DNA of 64,000 nucleotides from an uncultured Flavobacteriaceae bacterium. Lineage in GTDB: Bacteria; Bacteroidota; Bacteroidia; Flavobacteriales; Flavobacteriaceae. Below are positions 1-9,694 of this stretch, piece by piece; the first letter of the stretch is position 1, and the number at the start of each line of letters is the position of its first letter. The DNA lies in the NCBI GenBank assembly GCA_947488435.1, contig CANKZG010000001.1, positions 1,232,308 through 1,296,307 on the forward strand, given 5' to 3'. The position numbers and the translations under genes were made by a program. The notes beneath the pieces are model-generated. The model had not been told where the DNA came from, did no database searches, and saw only the letters and a program-made list of their open reading frames with translations.

Positions 1-2624
1 GGGTGCAAATTGAAAGCTCTGGAGGTGAACCTGCAGCAGGAACCAATGTAATCGTTAGGGGAATTAGTTCTCTAACCAATACTTTCCCGCTATATGTAGT
101 GGATGGTACTGTAGTGGACGATATTACTTTTCTGAATCCCAAAGACATTATTGACATCCAAGTTCTTAAAGATGCCACTTCTTCGGCAATTTATGGTACA
201 AGAGCTGCCAATGGGGTAATTATTGTTTCAACAAATAGGGGCTCGGTAAATACAGCTCCTAAAGTTTCGGTAGATATTCGAACTGGAGTAAATACCGTTG
301 GAAATACGATAGATTTATTGAATGGACCAGAATTCATTGCTTTTTTAAACCAACGTAGTGCCAATGAAGGACTTCCAGGAAATATTGCAGACCCTGGTAT
401 AAATACAGATTTTCAAGACTTATCCCTTGACACCGGAATAATTCAAGACTATGGATTTAACATTTCTGGTGGTGGAGAAAATTCATCCTACTTTTTCTCA
501 GCGAACTATTATGATGAAGATGCTATTGTCATTAGTAGTGATTTTCAACGTATCAATGTGCGTTTAAATAGTCGCTTTAATTTTGGAAAGTTCGTGGTGG
601 AAGAATCATTTACGTACAATCAGCGTGATTTTACTCAGAATCCCTTTTTTGGGAACAACACATTTACGGCTCCAATTGTTAATGCAACTAACCCTAACCG
701 ACTTGGTGGCTTTGAAGCAATAGATTCTAATTTATTTGACGGTTCCGGAGGTACCAATAATTTTGCATTGGCACAATTAATAGATGATGAAACCACACAG
801 CGAAATGTGCTTGGAAACATCAACGTTAAGTATGAGGTTGTAGAAGGATTAACACTAGGACTAAACTATGGATTGGATTATAGAAATACTTATGGAAATT
901 TTTTCAGACCTACATTTGATCTTAGTCCAACAGATCAACAAGTCAATCTTAATGAATTGAACGACTTAACAGAAGTTCGTGGTGAAATACAATCCACCAA
1001 TATTGAACCAACGCTTAATTATAAAAATAAGTTTGGTAAACATGATATTGACATCTTAATTGGTGGTGCTCGCCAACAAATTGACAATAATTCACTTGCG
1101 GTTCAGGTAGAGGGATTGCCCTCTAATAACATTACAAATGTTGCCGGATTTGCAGATCTAGTGCTAAACACTGGTGGAGGTAGATTTCTTTCTCGTTTGT
1201 TCTCAGCGTTTGGAAGAGTCAATTATAAGTTTGATGATAAGTATCTTTTCACAGGGATAATTCGTAGGGATGCAACCTCTAGATTCTCATCGGAAGATGG
1301 CCTTAACACTGGTGTTTTTCCTTCGTTTTCTGCAGGTTGGATAACAAGTAATGAAGATTGGTGGCCAGAAGATGGTATTGTTAATACACTGAAGTTTAGA
1401 GGTGGATATGGAGAACTTGGGTCTCAGAATATTGGAGATTTTGTTTTTCAATCGGTTTTAAACGTCTCTTCAAATGTAAGTTTCAATAATACCGAAGCTG
1501 GAGGGTTTGCCATAACCTCTTTGGTGGATGAAAATATAAGCTTTGAAACAGCACGATCTTTAAGTTTTGGAGCAGATGCAAGCTTGTTTAATAACAATTT
1601 AACGGTAAGCGCAGATTATTTTGTCAGAGATAACGATGATGTATTGGCAGCAGTTTCTGTACCTTCTACAACAGGTTCAGCAACACCGGTAATTCAAAAT
1701 GCGGCATCTATTAGAAATACAGGATTCGAATTACAAGCCAATTACAATCACAATTCGGATGGAGATTTTGATTTTAATGTTGGATTTGCGTTTGCTACCA
1801 TAAGCAATGAGCTTACCGATCTTCCGAACCCTCTAGTAGGCCCTTCCATAGATGAAGAAGGAAATACACCAAATAGATTTGAGGTGGGAGAACCTGTTGG
1901 ATTCTTTTTCGGATTTAGAAACGATGGTATTTATCGCAGCCAAGCAGAAATTGATAGCGACCCAGGGGTAGCAAACGATCCAGATAGAAGAGCCATTTTG
2001 CAACCCGGAGATTTTAGAAGAGTAGATGTAGATGGAAACGGAATTATAAACAATGACGATAGAGTGAATATTGGAGATCCTATTCCCGATTTCACCTATG
2101 GAATTACATTTAATGGAACCTATAAAAATTGGGATTTTGGACTTGCATTTAATGGCGTTCAGGGCAACGAAATTTTCAATGCTACCCGCTTTACGGGAAC
2201 CTTTTTCTTAGATGGAAACAAGTTTGGATTTTTAAGAGATGCTTTTGTACTAGGACAAAATGAAAACACCAATATTCCAAGAGCGTCATTACCCAACGAT
2301 GTGGGGAATCAACTACCCTCAGATTTTTATGTGGAAGATGGATCTTATTTAAGACTTCGAACATTAGAAATCGGTTACGATTTAACTAAAGTGATTAACT
2401 TACCTTGGGTTAGTAATGCAAGGATATTCTACAATATGCAAAATGTCTTCACCATCACCGGTTATTCTGGATATGACCCTGAAGTAGGTTCAACTCCTTC
2501 CGGTACAGGTGGCGGATTTTTTGGAGCTCCTGTGAACACACCACCAATTTTTGGTCGGGGTGTAGATTTACGTGCCCAACCTAGACCACGAACTTTTATC
2601 CTGGGATTACAGGCATCTTTTTAA
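1..2624 (+). CDS. SusC/RagA-type TonB-linked outer membrane transporter, 5' end outside window
   Basis: Outer membrane beta-barrel that imports oligosaccharides with its SusD partner, powered by TonB. The visible 873 residues begin inside the plug domain: the family-typical stretch PLYVVDG lies near residues 30-36 and ATSSAIYGTRAANGVI near 58-73, followed by a long barrel rich in alternating aromatic strands and ending in a terminal Phe (QASF). The signal peptide, carboxypeptidase-like domain and first part of the plug must lie upstream, so the GTG at position 3 is not the real start. The gene is 32 bp upstream of the SusD gene on the same strand, the standard arrangement for the pair. The substrate is inferred only from the neighbouring GH36 enzyme. 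Confidence 0.95.
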   Translation, partial: VQIESSGGEPAAGTNVIVRGISSLTNTFPLYVVDGTVVDDITFLNPKDIIDIQVLKDATSSAIYGTRAANGVIIVSTNRGSVNTAPKVSVDIRTGVNTVGNTIDLLNGPEFIAFLNQRSANEGLPGNIADPGINTDFQDLSLDTGIIQDYGFNISGGGENSSYFFSANYYDEDAIVISSDFQRINVRLNSRFNFGKFVVEESFTYNQRDFTQNPFFGNNTFTAPIVNATNPNRLGGFEAIDSNLFDGSGGTNNFALAQLIDDETTQRNVLGNINVKYEVVEGLTLGLNYGLDYRNTYGNFFRPTFDLSPTDQQVNLNELNDLTEVRGEIQSTNIEPTLNYKNKFGKHDIDILIGGARQQIDNNSLAVQVEGLPSNNITNVAGFADLVLNTGGGRFLSRLFSAFGRVNYKFDDKYLFTGIIRRDATSRFSSEDGLNTGVFPSFSAGWITSNEDWWPEDGIVNTLKFRGGYGELGSQNIGDFVFQSVLNVSSNVSFNNTEAGGFAITSLVDENISFETARSLSFGADASLFNNNLTVSADYFVRDNDDVLAAVSVPSTTGSATPVIQNAASIRNTGFELQANYNHNSDGDFDFNVGFAFATISNELTDLPNPLVGPSIDEEGNTPNRFEVGEPVGFFFGFRNDGIYRSQAEIDSDPGVANDPDRRAILQPGDFRRVDVDGNGIINNDDRVNIGDPIPDFTYGITFNGTYKNWDFGLAFNGVQGNEIFNATRFTGTFFLDGNKFGFLRDAFVLGQNENTNIPRASLPNDVGNQLPSDFYVEDGSYLRLRTLEIGYDLTKVINLPWVSNARIFYNMQNVFTITGYSGYDPEVGSTPSGTGGGFFGAPVNTPPIFGRGVDLRAQPRPRTFILGLQASF

Positions 2625-2656
2625 ACAGTTATGAAAACAAAGAAAATTTTGAGATA

Positions 2657-4240
2657 ATGAAAATCAAGACAAGAAGAATTATATTAATTACGCTAATGGC
2701 GGCTTTGTTTGTGCCGATCACTGGCTGTGATGAAGATCAATTGGAGATTTCAAATCCAAATACCGTTTCGCAATTGGACTTTTTTAATAGCGAAGCCGAT
2801 TTTAGAGTAGCGGTAAACGGGATGGTGCATCCTATTACGGCAGTATTTTTCTGGGGAAGAGTTGTGCATACAGGACCGATGTTACGTTCAGATGCTTTTA
2901 ATGTCGTACCCTTTGCAAACAATACAACTTTATCTACCTTACAAGGTGTACCTGGAGTTAGCCGTTGGTCTGTAGATATGTTTCCGCAATTGTATCAAAC
3001 GATATTTAGAGCGAACACAATTTTAGAGGAAGCAAATGATGAAAATTTACCTCCCGGAAGTAATACAAGAAATGAGATTTTAGGACAGGCATATTTTATG
3101 CGTGCTTTTGCCAATTGGTATCTAGCAGCTTTCTGGGGGAATGTTCCTTTGGTACTTAATACACCGCAATCAGATGAGGATTTCTTCCCTACACAAGCAA
3201 CACAAGCCGAAGTTTTTAACTCGGTGATAGCGGATTTACAGCAAGCTGCCAATATGTTGCCACAAAGTTGGCCAGGAAATGATTTAGGACGACCCACAAG
3301 TGGAGCTGCTTTGGCCTTACGAGGAAAAACGCATCTATATATGGGTAATTATGCTGAAGCAGCCACAGACCTTCAAGCCGTGGTAAACAGTGGAGTGTAT
3401 TCGTTGCTGCCGGCAGCACAATACGAAGAGAACTTTACCACAGCAAATGAGAATAATATTGAGTCTGTATTTGAGTTACAGTTTTCTCCTCAAGACAACT
3501 TTGTTTGGGGTGCTGATGTTCCGCAAACAGGAGCGCAAAGTAACTTTTTTATAGATTATTCACCACCAACAGTAAGTTTGGATCGTGGACATTATATTAA
3601 CCCACACATTTTACAGGCATTTGAAGATAATGGAGATACGGTAAGGCGAAATGCAACAATAGCTTTTGATTATCCGGGCGCAACGGGTTATGGAGGTCTT
3701 CCTTTCTTAGAAGACTTTGCACCAGACATTGAAGCAGCTCAAGTAGCTGGAGTAGATCCTTTATTTACTCGTAAATATGCATTTCTTTTTGCAGGAAATA
3801 GAGCGGATTTACCAGGGTTTGGACAGACCACAGGGGTAAATTGGAGATTGATCCGATATTCAGATGTATTATTAATGCTAGCAGAGGCAGAAAATGAAAA
3901 TGGGAATGCTGGAGCTGCTTTGGCATTAATCAATCAGGTACGTCAAAGAGCCCAAATAGCAGACCTTCCTGGAGGATTAAGTCAGGCACAAATTTTTGAT
4001 GCCATAGTGGAAGAGCGTATTATGGAATTAACCGGGGAAGGACATCGTTATTTAGATTTGGTACGATGGAATCTTGCCGATGAGGTTCTTGGTGCGGGAT
4101 CAACAATTGCCGGAGGAAGACATCCAAAGTCTTTGGCGGGAACTTCCGCAGTATTCGATGCCAATAGAGATGAATTACTATGGATACCTGTACCGCAATT
4201 AAACGCTAATCCGAATCTAGTACAGAACCCAGGATATTAA
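2657..4240 (+). CDS. SusD/RagB-family surface glycan-binding lipoprotein
   Basis: SusD-like lid protein that sits on the SusC barrel and captures glycan at the cell surface. The N terminus is a lipoprotein signal: basic residues, a hydrophobic stretch and the lipobox PITGC with the lipidated Cys at residue 24. The acidic residues just after it (DED) are consistent with a Bacteroidota surface-export signal. The 527-residue length, the N-terminal helical repeats (RANTILEEA, GQAYFMRAFANWYL) and the C-terminal region (ERIMELTGEGHRYLDLVRW, followed by the LLWIPVPQ end) are typical of SusD. It is followed by a hairpin terminator, so the SusCD transcript probably ends here, before the GH36 gene. Confidence 0.95.
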   Translation: MKIKTRRIILITLMAALFVPITGCDEDQLEISNPNTVSQLDFFNSEADFRVAVNGMVHPITAVFFWGRVVHTGPMLRSDAFNVVPFANNTTLSTLQGVPGVSRWSVDMFPQLYQTIFRANTILEEANDENLPPGSNTRNEILGQAYFMRAFANWYLAAFWGNVPLVLNTPQSDEDFFPTQATQAEVFNSVIADLQQAANMLPQSWPGNDLGRPTSGAALALRGKTHLYMGNYAEAATDLQAVVNSGVYSLLPAAQYEENFTTANENNIESVFELQFSPQDNFVWGADVPQTGAQSNFFIDYSPPTVSLDRGHYINPHILQAFEDNGDTVRRNATIAFDYPGATGYGGLPFLEDFAPDIEAAQVAGVDPLFTRKYAFLFAGNRADLPGFGQTTGVNWRLIRYSDVLLMLAEAENENGNAGAALALINQVRQRAQIADLPGGLSQAQIFDAIVEERIMELTGEGHRYLDLVRWNLADEVLGAGSTIAGGRHPKSLAGTSAVFDANRDELLWIPVPQLNANPNLVQNPGY

Positions 4241-4277
4241 TTATAAAGTTTGAGTTTAGTTTAATTTTCGAGTAGGC

Positions 4278-4319
4278 AAAAAGCCAAGTGGTGTCCCTTA
4301 CATTGCTTGGCTTTTGTTT
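4278..4319 (+). terminator. Rho-independent terminator after susD
   Basis: Ten-base stem AAAAGCCAAG (4279-4288) pairing with CTTGGCTTTT (4306-4315) around a 17-nt loop, followed by TGTTT. It lies 38 bp past the SusD stop codon and would separate SusCD transcription from the downstream GH36 gene. Confidence 0.7.
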
Positions 4320-4651
4320 ATAACTACTTGCTTCCGAATAAAGGATCTTTTCTGATGTGAAGAAATGTAATTACAATTGTAGTATTCTTGTTTTACATTA
4401 ATGCATCAACAGAGAATAACAAATTTAAGGGAATACCTTTATCTTTAGCAATGCAGCTGGTTTCGACTCGTATTATAAGAAAGGATAATTTGAAAATAAA
4501 GACGAATGTAATAGCATGGAAGACTTTTGATACTCCGTTCCAAAGACTTAATACTATAGCATTATCGAAATTAACCGCATTAAAAGAATAACAGCGATGC
4601 AAAACAATACTCAAATAGGTGTATTTGATATTGAAAAAAAAGAACTATAGC
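4320..4651 (+). other. Non-coding gap between SusCD terminator and GH36 gene
   Basis: About 330 bp of AT-rich sequence. Short overlapping open frames occur on both strands (4388-4591 plus, 4393-4614 minus), but neither product resembles a known protein and they mask each other. No convincing TTG/TAnnTTTG promoter pair was found, although the GH36 gene needs one here if the upstream terminator works. Confidence 0.5.
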
Positions 4652-6418
4652 ATGACAACACATACCGCACTTAGTCAACAGCAGACCCTACAAATTCTTG
4701 GAGAAGAGGGTCCAATAAAAACATCGCTCACTAAAACTTATGATCAAGATGGATTACTAATTTATGATATCAATATAAACAGTAAAGAAGAAATACTACC
4801 AAGGCCAATTACGCTACAATGGAAAATACCTTCCATCAATGTAAAAGGAATTTGGAAACCTACCACGGATTTTTCCAAACGCATTCAGGCCGACTGGGAA
4901 ATGGAACATATGGAATCTAGAATTTCAATTGACGCACCCGTAATAAGTATTTTTGGTCATGACGATACTAACGTACTCACTTTTGCCTGTTCCGATGCCA
5001 TAAGTAGGCTAGAAATGAACGCGCGCATTCGAGAAGAAGATAATTATATCTATTGCCATATCACCTTTTTCACGGAACAACATTATCCACTCAAGGCATT
5101 TAAGGCGCAATTACGTTTAGATTACAGGAATATACATTTCTCAAAAACTTTGGAATCCGTTTCAGAATGGTGGCAGAACGACCCTGCGCTAAAACCGGTA
5201 TATGTTCCAGATATTGCAAAAACACCATTGTATTCAACTTGGTATCAATTTCATCAAAATTTAGAAGAAGATACTTTACTTAAGGAATTGGAAGTAGCAA
5301 GTCAACTAGGATATAAGGTGGTTATTATAGATGATGGATGGCAAACGAATGACTCTAACAGGGGGTACGACTATACGGGAGACTGGCAACCCGATCGTAT
5401 TCCTGAGATGGCAGATTTTGTGGCACGTATACACGCGTTGGGAATGAAAGTAGCATTGTGGTATTCCGTGCCTTTTTGTGGTAAGAAATCCAAAGCGTAC
5501 CAGCGTTTTAAGGGAAAGTTTTTAACAGAAGATCATCGCTGGGCTCCTGTTTTCGACCCAAGATACCCTGAAGTACGGGAGTATCTTATTACTATTTATA
5601 CAGAAGCATTAACTGCTTGGAACCTGGATGGATTTAAATTAGATTTTATTGACGATTTTCATTGGTATTCAGATACTCCCTTATATCAGTCAGATATTAT
5701 GGATTACGCTTCTATTAACGATGCTGTGGATCGTTTAATGACGGATGTAATGCAGGCTTTGCAAAAGAAAAACCCTGATGTTTTTATCGAATTTCGTCAA
5801 AAATATACAGGGCCGGCTATGCGGAAATATGGAAATATGTTCCGAGCATTTGATTGCCCCGGAGATGCAACTATGAATCGCATTCGTATTGCCGATATAA
5901 AGATGTTGTGTGGGGAAACCGCAGTGCACTCCGATATGGTTACTTGGCATCCTGAAGAACCTGTAGAGATGGCAGCCTTGCAATTGATAAATACACTTTT
6001 TGGTGTTCCACAATTATCTATTTTGCTCAATGAGATCCCTGAGTCGCATAAAAAGATGGTAGCTTTTTATACCGAATACTGGAATACCAACAAAGAAATA
6101 CTTCTGGAGGGGGATTTTACTCCCTATAAGCCCTTGTCCAACTACCCGATGAAAAGTGTAACACATAGAAATACTCAAATTATTGGTGTTTATGACACGT
6201 ATGTGATTCCGATGAATACAACTCATAAAAACGTACATATTTTAAACGGTCAAATTGCAAATGAAGTAGTTGTAAAATTACAGCATAATTTTGGGGATTA
6301 CCACGCCGAAGTTTATGACTGTATGGGAACATTGGTTTTTGAAAACACCTTGCAATTACGTAAAGGAATACTATCCATTGAAGTACCACCCTGCGGCATT
6401 TTGAAGTTAAAAAAGTAA
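4652..6418 (+). CDS. Glycoside hydrolase family 36 enzyme (alpha-galactosidase-like), cytoplasmic
   Basis: Predicted retaining alpha-galactosidase or alpha-N-acetylgalactosaminidase. The N-terminal ~190 residues form a beta-sandwich-like region, followed by a TIM barrel with GH36 landmarks: VVIIDDGWQ near residues 223-231, FKLDFIDD near 329-336 (the first Asp is the likely nucleophile) and FRAFDCPGD near 398-406 (likely acid/base Asp). A C-terminal beta domain ends in GILKLKK. No signal peptide is visible, so it should act in the cytoplasm on imported oligosaccharides. I chose the ATG at 4652 rather than the upstream GTG at 4619; the product is then 588 residues. It sits between SusCD and an SSS symporter, which supports an alpha-galactoside pathway. 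The exact substrate cannot be read from the sequence. Confidence 0.85.
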   Translation: MTTHTALSQQQTLQILGEEGPIKTSLTKTYDQDGLLIYDININSKEEILPRPITLQWKIPSINVKGIWKPTTDFSKRIQADWEMEHMESRISIDAPVISIFGHDDTNVLTFACSDAISRLEMNARIREEDNYIYCHITFFTEQHYPLKAFKAQLRLDYRNIHFSKTLESVSEWWQNDPALKPVYVPDIAKTPLYSTWYQFHQNLEEDTLLKELEVASQLGYKVVIIDDGWQTNDSNRGYDYTGDWQPDRIPEMADFVARIHALGMKVALWYSVPFCGKKSKAYQRFKGKFLTEDHRWAPVFDPRYPEVREYLITIYTEALTAWNLDGFKLDFIDDFHWYSDTPLYQSDIMDYASINDAVDRLMTDVMQALQKKNPDVFIEFRQKYTGPAMRKYGNMFRAFDCPGDATMNRIRIADIKMLCGETAVHSDMVTWHPEEPVEMAALQLINTLFGVPQLSILLNEIPESHKKMVAFYTEYWNTNKEILLEGDFTPYKPLSNYPMKSVTHRNTQIIGVYDTYVIPMNTTHKNVHILNGQIANEVVVKLQHNFGDYHAEVYDCMGTLVFENTLQLRKGILSIEVPPCGILKLKK

Positions 6419-6505
6419 TTCTAAAAAAAATTAACTTTGAAACACTATCTTAGTAGACTTAGGAATAGTAGAAATTAAAGAATAACCAACTAAACATCCA
6501 AAAAT

Positions 6506-8161
6506 ATGGGAGCATTATCCATAATTTCCTTTGTAGGGTTTACATTATTAGTGGCAGTTATTGCCTGGTACGCAACACGAAGCACCAATGAAAAATCTGC
6601 AGATGGATACTTTCTTGGTGGCAGAAGTTTAGGAGCTATTACTATTGCAGGATCATTACTGTTGACGAACCTTTCCGCAGAACAAATTGTAGGTCTTAAT
6701 GGTCAGGCTTTTACCGAAGGAGTTTTGGTTATGGCTTGGGAAACACTGGCTGCAATTGCAATGATTATTACGGCTGTAGTGTTTTTACCCAAGTATATGA
6801 AGAGTGGAATTACAACAATTCCTCAATTTGTAGAGAGTAGATTTGATCAAGGAACTAAAGCGACATTATCTATTTTATTTTTATTCGCCTATGGCTTAGT
6901 GCTTTTACCAACTATTTTATATTCAGGGTCATTAGCATTTAGTTCCATGTTTGATTTACCTGCTTTACTAGGAATATCACAAAATGCTACCATCTGGATT
7001 TCTGTATGGACGATAGGGATTATAGGTTCAATTTATGCAATTTTTGGAGGTTTAAAAGCAGTAGCTGTATCTGATTTAATTAATGCGATTGGATTGTTGA
7101 TAGGTGGATTGCTTATTCCTGTTTTTGGACTTATGGCCATTGGAGATGGAAGCGTTACAGCAGGACTTGATACCTTATGGGATAGTAATCCAGAGAAGTT
7201 TAATCTTAAAGGAGAGGTAGATGCATCGATTCCTTTTGGAACCGTTTTTACAGGAATGATTTTAGCACAAATGTATTATTGGGGTACGAACCAATCTATT
7301 TTGCAACGTGTTTTTGGGGCGAAGAGTTTAAAAGAAGGTCAAAAAGGAGTGATTTTAGCAAGTTTGGTAAAATTCCTTATTCCAGTTATCGTGGTATTAC
7401 CCGGTATTATTGCATGGCATCTTTTTGATGGAGATTTGAGCAATGCAGATTTAGCATATCCAGAGTTAGTGCGGGAAGTTCTACCGCCAGCTTTTTTAGG
7501 GTTTTTTGCTGCCGTTTTGTTTGGAGCTGTATTGAGTTCTTTTAATAGCCTGCTAAACAGTAGTGCAACCTTGTTTGGATTCGACCTATTTAAACAATAT
7601 TTTAAGCAAGATGCAACAGAATTAGAGCGTGTAAAGGCTGGAAAAAAATTCGGACTTATATTAGCATTGATTTCGTTATGCATTGCACCCTTTATTGCCA
7701 AAGCTCCCGATGGTTTATTTAGTTATATTCAGCAAGCGTTGGGCAGCTTAAGTGTGCCTATTCTTGCCGTAATTGTAGTAGGTATTTACACGAAACGAGT
7801 TCCTGCTCTTGCAGCAAAAATTGTGTTAATAGGTGGTGTTATAATGTATTTAATTAGTTTGGTAGGGTTAGGACCTTATTTTGTGGGAGAAGCACTTGAA
7901 ACAGCTGCTGCAAATGGAATTACGGACGCAAAAGAACTGAGCGTTATAAAGGCAAAAGCGTACCCACATTTTCTGCATATCATGGGAATACTCTTTGTGA
8001 TCAATGTTGCCTTTATGTTGTTTATGGGTAAAAAATATCCGAAACAAACGGTATACGAACCTGAAGTAACCAAAGAAATCGATACAACTCCATGGAAATA
8101 TGCACTATTGGCAGGAGGTATTATTACGGCATTGGTATTAAGTACCTATTTCATTTTTTAG
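6506..8161 (+). CDS. Sodium/solute symporter (SSS/SLC5 family), probable sugar transporter
   Basis: Inner-membrane Na+-coupled transporter of 551 residues with about 13-14 hydrophobic segments. It shows the SSS pattern: an N-terminal helix, then DGYFLGGRSLG (near 34-44), SLLLTNLSAEQIVGLNGQAF (near 51-70), GTNQSILQRVFGAKSLKEG (near 265-283) and SSFNSLLNSSATLFGFDLF. This resembles the vSGLT/galactose branch, which fits delivery of galactose or a galactoside to the cytoplasmic GH36 enzyme encoded 87 bp upstream. The last five sense codons form one arm of the terminator hairpin. Sugar specificity is inference from context. Confidence 0.88.
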   Translation: MGALSIISFVGFTLLVAVIAWYATRSTNEKSADGYFLGGRSLGAITIAGSLLLTNLSAEQIVGLNGQAFTEGVLVMAWETLAAIAMIITAVVFLPKYMKSGITTIPQFVESRFDQGTKATLSILFLFAYGLVLLPTILYSGSLAFSSMFDLPALLGISQNATIWISVWTIGIIGSIYAIFGGLKAVAVSDLINAIGLLIGGLLIPVFGLMAIGDGSVTAGLDTLWDSNPEKFNLKGEVDASIPFGTVFTGMILAQMYYWGTNQSILQRVFGAKSLKEGQKGVILASLVKFLIPVIVVLPGIIAWHLFDGDLSNADLAYPELVREVLPPAFLGFFAAVLFGAVLSSFNSLLNSSATLFGFDLFKQYFKQDATELERVKAGKKFGLILALISLCIAPFIAKAPDGLFSYIQQALGSLSVPILAVIVVGIYTKRVPALAAKIVLIGGVIMYLISLVGLGPYFVGEALETAAANGITDAKELSVIKAKAYPHFLHIMGILFVINVAFMLFMGKKYPKQTVYEPEVTKEIDTTPWKYALLAGGIITALVLSTYFIF

Positions 8162-8179
8162 AAAAATGAAATAGGTTTT
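8144..8179 (+). terminator. Terminator overlapping the symporter stop codon
   Basis: A perfect 15-bp inverted repeat, ACCTATTTCATTTTT (8144-8158) and its complement (8162-8176), with a 3-nt loop that is exactly the TAG stop codon of the symporter gene. A short T run follows. It marks the end of the plus-strand locus, facing the convergent ferritin gene. Confidence 0.8.
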
Positions 8180-8199
8180 AAAAATTAATGGTAATTTTT

Positions 8200-8721
8200 T
8201 TAGATTGCTGGTCCGGCTCCGGCGGCACTATCTACGGTAATTTGCTGCACATCTCTATCAAACAAATAAAGTCCGCCTTTATCATTACCAATGAGATTTA
8301 TTTTATCTAAAATGGTGCGTGCGAGAGCTTCCTCTTCTATCTGTTCTGCAACATACCATTGCAAAAAGTTATGGGTAGCATAATCCTTTTCTTGTAAAGT
8401 CACGTGAACCAATTCATTAATACTTTGCGAAACAAAAATTTCGTGTTCTAACAATTCTTGAAACATACTTTGAAAAGTGCCAAAATCAGATTTTGGAGCC
8501 TTTAATGCGGGTACAAGAGCATGCCCTCCTCTTTCGTTAACATATTTCACAAGTTTTAACATATGCTCACGTTCTTCATCGGATTGCGCATACATAAACC
8601 CTGCAATACCTTCAAGTCCTTTTACTTCAGCCCAAGAGGCCATGGATAAATATATTTGTGAAGATTCTGCTTCTATTTTGATTTGATTATTTAGTGCCTT
8701 TTCCAGTTTTTTAGATAGCAT
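8200..8721 (-). CDS. ftnA: Ferritin, iron-storage ferroxidase
   Basis: Cytoplasmic ferritin, expected to assemble into a 24-subunit shell and oxidise Fe(II) for storage. The 173-residue length fits non-haem bacterial ferritin. The ferroxidase ligands are at the expected places: Glu17, Glu50, His53, Glu94 and Gln127. The sequence SQIYLSMASWAEVKGLEGIAGF is characteristic. A single-gene unit, convergent with the symporter gene and separated from the upstream HDAC-family gene by 70 bp. No clear Fur box was recognised. Confidence 0.95.
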   Translation of the reverse strand: MLSKKLEKALNNQIKIEAESSQIYLSMASWAEVKGLEGIAGFMYAQSDEEREHMLKLVKYVNERGGHALVPALKAPKSDFGTFQSMFQELLEHEIFVSQSINELVHVTLQEKDYATHNFLQWYVAEQIEEEALARTILDKINLIGNDKGGLYLFDRDVQQITVDSAAGAGPAI

Positions 8722-8791
8722 GATTGTTTCGATTTAATTTTGGATAAAGTTACAAATTGTACGTCAATGATTCTATCACATTTAGGAAGTT

Positions 8792-9694
8792 TTAAAAGAA
8801 GAGGTCTTGTGCTATTCGATAGGTGTTCGCATGTGCTTCTACAATTACTTTAATGTCTTTAGAATAACCCCCTCCCATACTGCATTGTACAGGAATATTA
8901 TTTTCTTTACACACCTCTAAAACAATACGATCTCGTTGCTTACAGCCGTCAATTGACATTCCTAATGTGCCCAGTTTATCTGATGTTAAAATATCCACTC
9001 CACAGAGGTAAAACAAAAAGTCTGGCTGTACCCTTTTTATAAGTTCTGGCAAAACACCTTGTAAAGTGTTTAGGTATTCAATATCTCCCGTATTTCGGGC
9101 TAGGGCAATATCCAGATCCGACTGTTCTTTTTTAAATGGATAATTACTAGCCCCATGCATTGAAAAAGTAAAAACGCTGGGATCATTGGCAAAAATTTCT
9201 GCAGTTCCGTTACCCTGGTGCACATCTAGGTCTATAATAAGTATCTTCTGGGCTAAACCCTGTTGCTGCAGGTAGCGTGCACCTATAGCCTGATCATTCA
9301 ACATACAAAAGGCTTCCCCTCGGTTGGTAAATGCATGATGAGTACCCCCAGCAATATTCATAGCAATACCATGGGTTAAAGCAAATTCACATCCTTTAAT
9401 CGTACCATCGGCAATAATACGTTCGCGTTCTATTAAATCTTCACTTAATGGAAAACCAATTTTTCGGGCGGCTTTAGGTTTAATCTTTAGGTTTACTAAG
9501 TCATAGAAATATTCTGGATCATGTACCGCAAGAATATGTTTGTCATTGGGTATGTCCGGTTCAAAAAAATTATCAGGCTCACAGGTACCCTCATACAACA
9601 ACTGCTGGGGCAATAAATCATATTTAAGCATTGGAAACCGATGTCCATCCGGTAAAAAATGCCTGTAAATAGGGTGATTGGCTATTTTAAGCAC
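8792..9694 (-). CDS. Histone deacetylase superfamily (AcuC/class I-like) deacetylase
   Basis: Zinc-dependent deacetylase of acetyl-lysine or small acetylated molecules (the bacterial branch includes acetoin-utilisation AcuC and acetylpolyamine amidohydrolases). It has 300 residues with paired His at 119-120 (GGTHHAF), zinc ligands Asp157 and His159 in DLDVHQGNGTA, a third zinc ligand at Asp234 (CGVDIL), and GGGY near the C terminus. The start is a GTG overlapping by one base the TAG stop of the upstream plug-type gene, giving TAGTG, so translation is probably coupled. No other internal ATG is near enough to keep HPIYRHF intact. The substrate is unknown, and the reason for its link to an envelope operon is unclear. 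Confidence 0.9.
   Translation of the reverse strand: MLKIANHPIYRHFLPDGHRFPMLKYDLLPQQLLYEGTCEPDNFFEPDIPNDKHILAVHDPEYFYDLVNLKIKPKAARKIGFPLSEDLIERERIIADGTIKGCEFALTHGIAMNIAGGTHHAFTNRGEAFCMLNDQAIGARYLQQQGLAQKILIIDLDVHQGNGTAEIFANDPSVFTFSMHGASNYPFKKEQSDLDIALARNTGDIEYLNTLQGVLPELIKRVQPDFLFYLCGVDILTSDKLGTLGMSIDGCKQRDRIVLEVCKENNIPVQCSMGGGYSKDIKVIVEAHANTYRIAQDLFF

Noticed and set aside
3-5. GTG as a start for the SusC gene
   Set aside because: The visible sequence begins inside the plug domain; a real SusC has a signal peptide and ~100-200 residues more upstream.
4388-4614. Overlapping short open frames on both strands between SusD and GH36 genes
   Set aside because: They mask each other, have no recognisable domain and lack a credible start region; chance frames in AT-rich DNA.
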